DNA of 41,410 bases from a virus. How positions within the stretch are numbered: the first letter of the stretch is position 1; the number at the start of each line of letters is the position of its first letter. A program made the translations under genes and the position numbers. The notes beneath the pieces were generated by a model. It worked only from the letters and a program-made list of their open reading frames with translations. It made no database searches and was not told the DNA's origin. This document shows, in pieces, positions 1 to 6,586 of this stretch. The stretch spans positions 1-41,410 of IMG/VR virus record IMGVR_UViG_3300029309_003192; one strand, given 5' to 3'.

Positions 1-1
1 C

Positions 2-79
2 TATTTTGTGGGTCATAAAGGTAGAATGAGAGTTGCTGTATGCGACTGGTGCTTGGCTTGTATAGAGGGGAATAATTGA
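2..79 (+). CDS. C-terminal end of a small Cys-rich (zinc-ribbon-like) protein, cut by the window edge
   Basis: The first bases are open in one frame and encode the last 25 residues of a protein that begins outside the window. The tail reads VAVCDWCLACIEGNN, with three cysteines spaced C-x2-C-x2-C. Such spacing suggests a metal-binding knuckle, but the rest of the protein is not visible. Its stop codon TGA shares its last base with the ATG of the exonuclease gene (TGATG), which argues that the frame is real and translationally coupled. The CLAC-[IL]-x-G end closely resembles the end of the mini-protein encoded at 2692-2787, so the two may be related. No function can be assigned. Confidence 0.6.
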   Translation, partial: YFVGHKGRMRVAVCDWCLACIEGNN

Positions 80-684
80 TGAAAATGTTAGCGCTCGATA
101 TTGAGACTGCAAACTTTAGTCACGACATAGGTGGCTTTGGTCAAACTCATTTGTTCGAGCCAACCGTGGTGGCTACATGGGATGGAACTCAAGGTGTGGT
201 ATATTCTAACGAGTCAGTTTCAAAATACTTACCAGAAGACACCGTAGTCAAAAAAATGCATCCTGAAATAATAGGAGACGACTTAGCCAAACATGTCAGT
301 GAAGGCGGTATGGTATTAGGTCATAATCTAAAAAACTTTGATTTGCCTATTATTAGAGACGCATTAGATTGTTATACTGTTGGCGAGATAATGAAAAAAT
401 CCACCGAGCAAGTTTTTGACACATCTGTTTTGCTGAAAAGTATAGTGGGTCACGCAGTGCCCTTGTCAGATGCTTGTTATCATACTTTGAATAAAGGTAA
501 ACTTATGAACAGTCACGATGCGCCTATAGAGTGGCGCAAAGGTAATTACAGTAAAGTCGCTGAGTATTGTTTGAAAGATGCAGAACTTGTATACGAACTT
601 TGGAAACATGGAATGGAAGAAGGGTTTGTAAAAGCAAGATGTAGAAAAACAGGAAATGTCAAAGAATACGAGGTGGACTGGTAA
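79..684 (+). CDS. DnaQ-like DEDDy 3'-5' exonuclease
   Basis: The 201-residue product has the three exonuclease motifs of the DnaQ/RNase H-like fold. Exo I is LALDIET (D7, E9), Exo II is GHNLKNFDLPII (N83, D88), and Exo III is YCLKDAEL (Y163 and D167 in the YxxxD spacing), which places it in the DEDDy class. D114 in FDTSVLL is a further acidic residue near the active site. Enzymes of this class remove nucleotides from DNA 3' ends with two metal ions, so proofreading, end processing or nucleotide salvage for viral replication are plausible; the sequence does not say which. There is no polymerase domain. The ATG at 79 is preferred over the TTG at 76 because it overlaps the upstream stop and follows GAGGGG at 65-70 with good spacing. 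The thermosome follows after 21 nt. Confidence 0.88.
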   Translation: MKMLALDIETANFSHDIGGFGQTHLFEPTVVATWDGTQGVVYSNESVSKYLPEDTVVKKMHPEIIGDDLAKHVSEGGMVLGHNLKNFDLPIIRDALDCYTVGEIMKKSTEQVFDTSVLLKSIVGHAVPLSDACYHTLNKGKLMNSHDAPIEWRKGNYSKVAEYCLKDAELVYELWKHGMEEGFVKARCRKTGNVKEYEVDW

Positions 685-705
685 TGAATTTTGAGAGGGA
701 TACAA

Positions 706-2202
706 ATGAACGAAAACGAGAGCAATACGAGTGCAGTAGTGCATAATATAAGAGCAGCAAAAAGAGCCGTAATGACGGTCAAGACGACACTTGGCCCGAT
801 GGGTATGGACAAGATGATGGTGGATGCCGGTGGTAATGTAATAGTTACTAACGACGGTGCTACTATTCTACAAGAGTTAGACATCAGTCACCCTGCGGCT
901 AAAATGGTAGTCGAAGCGGCTAATACGCAAGAGAACATCTGTTACGACGGAACAACCAGCACAGTAGTGTTGGCAGGAGAACTACTAGGTAACAGTGAAC
1001 TTCTGTTTAACAAAGGGCTTCATGCCAATATCATTTGTCGTGGTTACAGAAAAGCCTCTAAGTGGGCAACTGACCATATACAATCACTGGCTTTCAAGGG
1101 GTCTAAGCATCTCAGTAATGTAGCAAAGACTTCTATTACAGGTAAAGCACTAGAGTCAAGCGTTGAGCATGTTAGTGAACTCTGTGTAGAAGCAGTAGCA
1201 AAGGCAGCGGGTGACTTTGAAAGAATCAGAGTTCTGTGTCAACCGGGCGGTAGTCTCGACGATTCATCTTGCTTTAGTGGCGTAGTCTTGCACAAAGAAT
1301 TCATGTTACCTGCTATGCCTACTCTACCAAATGGTCAGGCTTTGTTAATCAACACTGGTCTAAGCGACATCAAAAGCGATGACAATGTTCAACTCAATCT
1401 GGGCTCTGCTGCTGAATATCAACAATATAAGCGGCAATCAGGTAGAGAGCAATGGGTAGACAAGGCCAATGCCATAACTAACCTTCTGCCAGAGGGAGGC
1501 GTAGTGTTTGTTAGAGACACTGTTCATGAAGTTGTAGGGGCTACATTAGCCAAGCATGACATATCCATGGTGCACAGAATACCTGAAAGTGACATGACGG
1601 CATTAGCCAAGTTGCTCAACACAACTATCGCTCATACTACAGAAGACCTGAACGAAGCAGTAGACTGTAATGCCGAGTGTAAGACCATTGGCGATATGAA
1701 GTATGTCGTAGTCAAGGGCGAAGGGGAAGTTACTACGCTTATTCTAAGAGGCGCTACTAAACAAACTCTTGACGAGACCGAGCGTGGCTTTGAAGATGCT
1801 CTCGGTGTAGTCTGTTTGGCTTACAACAGCGATTCAGTTGTTTACGGTGGAGGGTCTGCTTATCTCAATGCAGCACTACACTTACGCTCAAGGGCTGCGG
1901 AAGCAGGTGGTAGAGAGCAGATGGCTATCGACGCATTTGCTGACGCATTGGAGTCTATACCGGCTACGATTGCAGAGAATGCAGGTCATGACCCACTTGA
2001 CACTATCTTGACACTAAGAAATGAACACAAGGCGGGTAACACTGACAGCGGCCCAGATATAGAAAATGGCGGTGCTTGTTCGATGAAAAAGCAAGATGTA
2101 TTCGAGCCACTTGATTTAGTCAAGCAGGCTATTCAATCTGCTAGTGAAGTTACAATCAGTATACTACGAATCGACGACATCATAGGAAAGCGTGGTGAGT
2201 AA
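706..2202 (+). CDS. Group II chaperonin (thermosome subunit, Hsp60/CCT family)
   Basis: The 498-residue product matches archaeal thermosome subunits along its whole length. Visible motifs are LGPMGMDK (29-36, the family usually has LGPKGMDK), NDGATIL (49-55), DGTTS (81-85), TSITGK (142-147), YGGGSAYLNA (380-389), GGREQMAIDAFADALE (401-416) and ILRIDDII (487-493). The ATPase residues are kept: D81 in the DGTTS loop and D364 in GFEDAL, which aligns with GroEL Asp398. The helical protrusion (built-in lid) region lies at about 215-260. It is roughly 45-50 residues shorter than host thermosomes, mostly because of short loops and a short C-terminus. Chaperonins fold proteins in an ATP-driven double-ring cage in the cytoplasm. 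Folding of very large virion proteins is a reasonable inference here. The ATG at 706 follows GAGAGGG at 693-699; an in-frame TTG at 691 lacks such a site. Confidence 0.96.
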   Translation: MNENESNTSAVVHNIRAAKRAVMTVKTTLGPMGMDKMMVDAGGNVIVTNDGATILQELDISHPAAKMVVEAANTQENICYDGTTSTVVLAGELLGNSELLFNKGLHANIICRGYRKASKWATDHIQSLAFKGSKHLSNVAKTSITGKALESSVEHVSELCVEAVAKAAGDFERIRVLCQPGGSLDDSSCFSGVVLHKEFMLPAMPTLPNGQALLINTGLSDIKSDDNVQLNLGSAAEYQQYKRQSGREQWVDKANAITNLLPEGGVVFVRDTVHEVVGATLAKHDISMVHRIPESDMTALAKLLNTTIAHTTEDLNEAVDCNAECKTIGDMKYVVVKGEGEVTTLILRGATKQTLDETERGFEDALGVVCLAYNSDSVVYGGGSAYLNAALHLRSRAAEAGGREQMAIDAFADALESIPATIAENAGHDPLDTILTLRNEHKAGNTDSGPDIENGGACSMKKQDVFEPLDLVKQAIQSASEVTISILRIDDIIGKRGE

Positions 2203-2689
2203 CTTGAGTGAAGAGCACGAAATACCTCCAGCAACTGACGATGAAATAGATGGCTTTTTGTCCTTCGCTAGTGAAAGTCTGAAATCACTAATTGACAAAG
2301 AACACATCGAAAATGCAGTAGAAGAAATGAAACAAAGAAAAGAATACAAATTAAAGCAAAAATTAAACGCTGATAAGCGAAAAAGGTTTTATGAAAAGAA
2401 CAAAAAAGCATTAGCCCACAATGCGTTTTTTGGTGCCACGACAATAAAAACTGTCGAAAGTCTGGTGGCAATTTTAGAAACAAGGATTATGAAGATATAT
2501 GACGAAATAGACAGTGGCAAGTGGCATGATGAAAGTTTAGGATATGCCAAAGGCTGTTATTTTGAATTGGGAAATCTTTTGGAATTTCTACCGGGTAGTT
2601 TAGGACATGCTGCTGCAATAAAAAATAACGAACAACGGACTATAGGTGAGTGGCTGGGCGTTGAACTTATAGAAATAGAAGAGGAATAA
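2195..2689 (+). CDS. Hypothetical helical, charged protein
   Basis: I do not recognise this protein of about 164 residues. The N-terminal 40 residues are acidic, followed by a strongly basic and helical stretch rich in Lys, Arg and Glu (about 45-75, MKQRKEYKLKQKLNADKRKR). The C-terminal half is mixed helix and ends in an acidic tail. It has no signal peptide, membrane segment or cysteine cluster. It overlaps the thermosome stop by a few bases, so it is probably translated by coupling. The start is uncertain: GTG at 2192 or 2195 follows GGAAAG at 2185-2190, while TTG at 2204 follows GGTGAG at 2194-2199. Its position in the early cluster suggests a role in infection or replication rather than in the particle. 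Confidence 0.75.
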   Translation: MSNLSEEHEIPPATDDEIDGFLSFASESLKSLIDKEHIENAVEEMKQRKEYKLKQKLNADKRKRFYEKNKKALAHNAFFGATTIKTVESLVAILETRIMKIYDEIDSGKWHDESLGYAKGCYFELGNLLEFLPGSLGHAAAIKNNEQRTIGEWLGVELIEIEEE

Positions 2690-2691
2690 AT

Positions 2692-2787
2692 ATGAGACTA
2701 TGCTCAAAAAGAGGCTGTTTCAATCTAGCCCACCGAGGATTTAGATATTGTTTAGCGTGCCTCCGTGGAAAAGAAGAGGAAGAGTGA
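2692..2787 (+). CDS. 31-residue Cys-rich mini-protein, zinc-finger-like
   Basis: This is a very short frame that length filters miss. It starts with ATG three bases after the previous stop and is preceded by GAGG (2681-2684) with 7-nt spacing. The product has cysteines in the order C-x4-C-x10-C-x2-C (C4, C9, C20, C23), is basic in the middle and ends with EEEE. Four cysteines in a chain this short strongly suggest one structural zinc ion. The motif YCLACLRG echoes WCLACIEG at the end of the partial gene at the left edge. Tiny Cys4 proteins are common in archaeal viruses and often bind nucleic acid, but the function here is unknown. Confidence 0.62.
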   Translation: MRLCSKRGCFNLAHRGFRYCLACLRGKEEEE

Positions 2788-2793
2788 CCACTC
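2782..2793 (+). repeat. Palindrome GAGTG-AC-CACTC, possible distal operator half
   Basis: This is a perfect inverted repeat with 5-bp arms and a 2-base spacer, lying over the stop codon of the mini-protein. It shares the GAGT/ACTC core with the palindrome at 2813-2825. The two centres lie about 31.5 bp apart, close to three helical turns. It could also form a weak hairpin at the end of the upstream transcript, although no T-run follows. Confidence 0.35.
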
Positions 2794-2812
2794 AAATGCG
2801 CTCGCTTTCTGA

Positions 2813-2825
2813 TGAGTATTACTCA
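2813..2825 (+). promoter_or_regulatory. Palindrome TGAGTA-T-TACTCA, candidate operator upstream of the TATA box
   Basis: This is a perfect inverted repeat with 6-bp arms around a single T. It ends 5 bp before the candidate TATA box at 2831-2840, so it covers the place where TFB would bind. A dimeric repressor or activator bound here could control the gene at 2860. The position and symmetry are visible; the regulator is unknown. Confidence 0.42.
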
Positions 2826-2830
2826 ATTAG

Positions 2831-2840
2831 TTTAAGTATA
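2831..2840 (+). promoter_or_regulatory. Archaeal TATA box for a leaderless transcript
   Basis: TTTAAGTATA lies 20-29 bases before the ATG at 2860. This is the distance expected if transcription starts at or next to the start codon. The downstream gene has no Shine-Dalgarno, as is usual for leaderless archaeal mRNAs. The box sits in the only intergenic space of more than 50 bases in the window (2788-2859). Confidence 0.6.
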
Positions 2841-2859
2841 GTATGGTATACCAAAACTT

Positions 2860-3141
2860 ATGGCCGACGAAAACAGACCAGAAGAGAGCGAGGGAATAGA
2901 AATTACTGATATTGATTATGTAGATGACAAGGGTTTGTATCCAAATATACAAGCAAAAATTGTAAACATGGGCTCGGATATGATTCATGCTATTAATATG
3001 AATTTTATCGAAGTAGAGGGCTTTGGTGATTATGCTAAAAAAGTGAATGATATAGAGGAATTGAGAAGTAGTGCTATTTCAGTTTACAACAGACTTCTTT
3101 GGGCAGAAGCATTGTTTGATGAATTGCTTAGAGAAGAGTAA
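2860..3141 (+). CDS. Small acidic hypothetical protein (leaderless)
   Basis: The 93-residue product is acidic, with Glu/Asp-rich ends and no cysteine. An N-terminal acidic region (MADENRPEESEGIEITDIDY) is followed by a short beta-prone part and a C-terminal helix that ends in LFDELLREE. I recognise no family. It has its own TATA box and a candidate operator, unlike the coupled genes before it, so it may be expressed at a different time. Small acidic early proteins of viruses often bind host proteins or mimic DNA; that is only a possibility here. Its stop codon directly abuts the stop codon of the leftward gene at 3142. Confidence 0.72.
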   Translation: MADENRPEESEGIEITDIDYVDDKGLYPNIQAKIVNMGSDMIHAINMNFIEVEGFGDYAKKVNDIEELRSSAISVYNRLLWAEALFDELLREE

Positions 3142-3399
3142 CTACCTTCCTAACTTCTCAGCCATTTGTCTGAGATAACGAGACAGTCTACCGCCAGCCC
3201 TTCTCGATACGGGCTCAGCCTTGCGCTTACGGACACCCTTGAATCCAAGTTGTCCGTGAAAGCGTATGTAGTCGCAGAAGGAGCACTGGTGTAAGACCAC
3301 AGGCTCACCTGATACATAGCAACCTGATATCGACAAGGGTAAAGAGATACGATTACAGTTCTCGCATCTTTGCTTGAGCATGTCAATTAGTCTACCCAT
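3142..3399 (-). CDS. Small zinc-ribbon protein
   Basis: The 85-residue product has two Cys pairs, C12-x2-C15 and C39-x2-C42, the usual four-cysteine zinc ribbon, followed by a basic C-terminal third rich in Arg and Lys (about 50-85). The pattern suggests zinc-stabilised nucleic-acid or protein binding. It is the last gene of the leftward virion block. Its ATG at 3399 overlaps the stop of the tail-fibre gene (TGATG), so it is coupled to it. A TTG at 3402 is also in frame but less likely. It could be a transcription regulator or a small virion component; nothing in the sequence decides. Confidence 0.68.
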   Translation of the reverse strand: MGRLIDMLKQRCENCNRISLPLSISGCYVSGEPVVLHQCSFCDYIRFHGQLGFKGVRKRKAEPVSRRAGGRLSRYLRQMAEKLGR

Positions 3400-4577
3400 C
3401 AACTCACCGTATGCAAGTCTAGTTTATGCCAGTTAGCGCCGTCATAAACAAATTTAGCATATTTATTGACTCCGACATCAACATTTATTTTTGTACTACT
3501 ACTATGCCCACCGCTAGTAGAATCAAAATGCAAAGTGTGACTTCCAGCAACATGGTATATTTCTACGACATGACCTCGTGGGAAATCATTTGTAGGGTTA
3601 ATTGTTCTGTTAGTATCGGTTGTGACAATCCATATGTTACCTTGGTCGAAATTAAATGTAACATTGCCACTGGTAGTTATTATTTCCAATCTATTTGGCC
3701 CTAACACATGTGTATCTGTAGAGGGTGTAGCGTGAACATTCCTAGGCGATGCAGCGTACACCAATCCATGCCTACTACCCGCTACATCAGCAGCGTGACT
3801 CTGCCATATAGCGCCGAAAGGACTACCAGCAAAATCACCACCCTCGTTTCCAGCAAAGAACGCATCTAAGTCAGCGGCAGAGTTAATTGAGTTACCGGGA
3901 TATACAGTATTGCCATTTTCAGCCTTAGTCATAGGTGTCAAAAAATTGACAGTGTTATCTAAAAATGTCCTACGGTCAAAGATGATTGGGTCGTTACCTA
4001 AAACACCGCTAGTGCTGATTGTGTATCTTAGAACTGCTATGACTGTGCTTTGATGATTGGAGTCTGTATTAGCGGTTATACTAGGGTCAGATAAGAATCG
4101 ACTAGGTATCAAAGGGGTTCCTGCTGACGCCACGACAGGTGTGCCTATTTCATACATCACATTGTCTTTCGGTGAACCGTTACCAACTAAATATACCACT
4201 ACAAATACCTCTGAGTTTGAAGACGGGTTACTTGGTAAGTCTCCAGAAAAGTTAGAATCTGACTTTACCGTGAACGCTACGGTGCTACCCGGACCGCCCG
4301 CAAACTTATACAGAATACCATCTATTTTGCAGTAACCCCCGTTGACTGTAATTAGACCTGCGTTACCTGCTGTGATGTATCCGGGTGTTCCAGAAACAAC
4401 GCTGTTTCTAAGCGAGTGACCTTTTGCACCATCACTCAATCTTAGTATACCGTTACCGTGTAACCCTTCGTATAGATTAGTAAGACTAGGACTAGTAAGT
4501 CCGTCTCCGTCTCTGAGTCCTTGTGAATTAGCCCCGTAACCTGTTGCGCTTGTATGTCCTGCTTTTGGATTAGTCAT
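3399..4577 (-). CDS. Putative tail fibre / receptor-binding protein
   Basis: The 392-residue product is Gly-, Ser-, Thr- and Asn-rich with a beta-strand pattern throughout. The N-terminal region (1-100) is full of short turns (GLHGNGILRLSDG, GLITVNGGYCKIDG) typical of phage fibre attachment parts. The C-terminal 100 residues (EIITTSGNVTFNFDQGNIW through KYAKFVYDGANWHKL) look like the distal beta domain of tail fibres, where the FVYDGxxW ending recurs. It probably forms a trimeric fibre that contacts the host surface. A GAGGTG site precedes the ATG, and the gene overlaps the fibre-adaptor gene by 4 nt. The assignment rests on composition, the end motif and its place at the end of the tail module. 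Confidence 0.65.
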   Translation of the reverse strand: MTNPKAGHTSATGYGANSQGLRDGDGLTSPSLTNLYEGLHGNGILRLSDGAKGHSLRNSVVSGTPGYITAGNAGLITVNGGYCKIDGILYKFAGGPGSTVAFTVKSDSNFSGDLPSNPSSNSEVFVVVYLVGNGSPKDNVMYEIGTPVVASAGTPLIPSRFLSDPSITANTDSNHQSTVIAVLRYTISTSGVLGNDPIIFDRRTFLDNTVNFLTPMTKAENGNTVYPGNSINSAADLDAFFAGNEGGDFAGSPFGAIWQSHAADVAGSRHGLVYAASPRNVHATPSTDTHVLGPNRLEIITTSGNVTFNFDQGNIWIVTTDTNRTINPTNDFPRGHVVEIYHVAGSHTLHFDSTSGGHSSSTKINVDVGVNKYAKFVYDGANWHKLDLHTVS

Positions 4578-4930
4578 TGTCCCACCTCTATAATTGCTGT
4601 GAACTTTATTTCGTTATTGCTAGTTTTTTCAATTGAGTTGTAAGTGTATCTACACAAGTCAGTGGTATCCGTATCATCGCTCGGATTTTTGTACCTAATA
4701 ACTACCTCTCTCAAAGGTAGCGTGAAACTAACATCTAATGACAGTTTTGCTTCCACCGATAATGTATTGTCGTCTATTATCTTAACATCAGGTTTGACAA
4801 CGACTGCTGGTCTGCCTATCCCGCCGTCTTGTTGAGTAGCAACAGTGCCATCAAATCCAAACACCACTTCATTGATTCTTGCTCTCAATGTATCTATCAA
4901 AAATCTTGTTCCTTCGTCTAATATTGGCAT
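4574..4930 (-). CDS. Putative tail-fibre adaptor / collar-like protein
   Basis: The 118-residue product starts with a helix (EGTRFLIDTLRARIN) and continues as an alternating beta-strand protein. Its second half (REVVIRYKNPSDDTDTTDLC then IKFTAIIEVGQ) resembles the small domain that many phages use to join fibres to the baseplate, in which a strand pair is followed by a field-value strand and a final strand. This resemblance is weak and made by eye. It sits between the hub-like protein and the tail fibre, where an adaptor would be expected. An AGAGG site lies just before the ATG. An alternative is a minor baseplate protein of unknown type. Confidence 0.5.
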   Translation of the reverse strand: MPILDEGTRFLIDTLRARINEVVFGFDGTVATQQDGGIGRPAVVVKPDVKIIDDNTLSVEAKLSLDVSFTLPLREVVIRYKNPSDDTDTTDLCRYTYNSIEKTSNNEIKFTAIIEVGQ

Positions 4931-4931
4931 A

Positions 4932-6584
4932 TCAACCTCTCCTGTTTTTCAAGTATCTACTTTGCACTGCGCCCAACTTGAAGTGGGCGTTCTTGGATTC
5001 TGGAACAGTATCTGACCTTATCAGTAGTTCTTCGTTATCTAACACTGGGTGAACACTTCTTGATTTGATGACAACGGTATTAGTACCCACGCTGGCTGCA
5101 TGAATATGACCTAATTTGTTACCACTAGATGTATAGACTGGTTGATTATCTGTAGTAAAGATAGAGTTAGCGTTAACACCGTCTGTAGTAAAAGATGTAG
5201 TGCCGATGGCGTGACCTCCACCGTTGTTAATCAGAACACCTGTGCTTTGTAACACACGAGCGCCATGTATAGTATCCCTATTGGGCTGACCGAGATTAAA
5301 GCCTACACCTCTGTTGTTATCGACTCTTTCTGCTATCTCCCAACTAATTTTAATCTTAAATCCAAAAGAAGTGGCGAACTCTTCGACGCTAAATTGTCTG
5401 TTTCTATCAAAGTCATCGTCAGATGTATTGCTAATGTCAACCTCTTGGAATTTCTGTAGAACATCCTCTAATGTACCGTCAACCGAGTTTATGTGTAATT
5501 CTGATTTACGATTTATTAAATCATAATTACCACCTAAAACAATTTTCTTATCGCTATCAGTTCTTGACTGATAACTAACTAAATCACCGGGCTGAATGTG
5601 ACTGCCCTCCAGCACTTCACTTAGTATTTTTGAATTGGTAGCCTTCTTTGCCATTCTAAGCATGTTTTGCCCTATCTTTCTAGCACTCGCCTTAGTTAGT
5701 GCAGTAGGTGCATAAATGCCTCCGGGCAATTCGTTGACAGAGTCGCCTTGACTGCCGAAATCATCAATCTGAACTACATTTTTATCATTGTTGGCTCTAG
5801 GCTTACCTCTCACTACAACTCTGTTCGGTAAAGCGTCATTGTTACTTTCAGTAGTTCCCCCGCTGACTCTATTTTCAGTTAGCAAATACTCTCTCTCTAC
5901 TTGAGTTTGGGGTGAATAAACAAGATTGCCGAACCTATCGCTTCTGGGCGAGTAAAAATCATGTTTGGCTAGAAATCTAATGGCAGTCAAGGAGTCTATT
6001 CCATAGAAATCCTGAGCGACAAAGGTCGTGCTGGGTCTTTTTACCCTAAGTCCATTGATAGAACTATGAGAAGAATTACCTAACCTAATTGCTAAGTCAG
6101 AAGTTCTCAAACCCACATCAACTTTCTGAGCAAAACGGATAGTTTTATCCGTGAATCCGATATCATGTAACTTTCTACCCTTTAAGTTCTCTAAACCATA
6201 CCTGTTACCTTTGTTTGATGACTTGATTTCGGACATAACTAATGCTTGACTATGGTTCTCACTACCAACAACCAGTGCGGGCAGAGTGCTAGTTGTAGTG
6301 ACTTTATCACCATCAAAGAATAGCGAGCCTTCATAGGTCATACTGTCTGTCGGATTGTGAAGCAAACGGATGGTATCTTCTTCTTCGATGAGTTTGTATC
6401 TACGCTCAGGTGTAGGTATGAAGTCCGTCTTGGTAGGTTTGTTAGCCGCAAAGCCAGCCTTTACTTTGGTGTATTGGGCGTGGCGTACAGCGTTATCGAC
6501 AAAGCGTGGCTTACGAATCTTCTTCATCACAGTGTTCTGAGCAGCATCTGCTCGACCTGTTGCGAGATTCTTACCTAGCGCCAT
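4932..6584 (-). CDS. Baseplate hub-like tail protein (gp27/late control D-like region)
   Basis: The product is about 550 residues. The central part fits the tail-hub pattern seen in many phages: a helix with a small domain reading a property row (LTAIRFLAKHDFYSPRSD, about 195-215), the strand NRVVVRGK (about 257-264), a helix with TKASARKIGQNMLRMAKKA (about 290-315) and IQPGDLVSYQS (about 330-340). The hub forms the ring that closes the tail tube and carries fibres. Near the C-terminus (about 450-525) it has the small beta module described under findings, closely resembling a segment of the giant protein. The ATG at 6584 follows GGGGAG with 6-nt spacing and is preferred over the GTG at 6590. 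It lies 2 nt after the giant gene. Confidence 0.62.
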   Translation of the reverse strand: MALGKNLATGRADAAQNTVMKKIRKPRFVDNAVRHAQYTKVKAGFAANKPTKTDFIPTPERRYKLIEEEDTIRLLHNPTDSMTYEGSLFFDGDKVTTTSTLPALVVGSENHSQALVMSEIKSSNKGNRYGLENLKGRKLHDIGFTDKTIRFAQKVDVGLRTSDLAIRLGNSSHSSINGLRVKRPSTTFVAQDFYGIDSLTAIRFLAKHDFYSPRSDRFGNLVYSPQTQVEREYLLTENRVSGGTTESNNDALPNRVVVRGKPRANNDKNVVQIDDFGSQGDSVNELPGGIYAPTALTKASARKIGQNMLRMAKKATNSKILSEVLEGSHIQPGDLVSYQSRTDSDKKIVLGGNYDLINRKSELHINSVDGTLEDVLQKFQEVDISNTSDDDFDRNRQFSVEEFATSFGFKIKISWEIAERVDNNRGVGFNLGQPNRDTIHGARVLQSTGVLINNGGGHAIGTTSFTTDGVNANSIFTTDNQPVYTSSGNKLGHIHAASVGTNTVVIKSRSVHPVLDNEELLIRSDTVPESKNAHFKLGAVQSRYLKNRRG

Positions 6585-6586
6585 GT

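Noticed and set aside
466-884. Leftward frames over the exonuclease and thermosome genes
   Set aside because: They are antisense to two clearly conserved genes and show no recognisable protein features.
3037-3042. A6 run, which is T6 for leftward transcription, as an archaeal terminator
   Set aside because: It is short, lies about 100 nt past the last leftward stop and inside a coding gene, so it is too weak to annotate.
3150-3386. A second leftward frame overlapping the zinc-ribbon gene
   Set aside because: It is out of frame with the coupled start and lacks the paired cysteines; the frame with two CxxC pairs and the TGATG junction is better.
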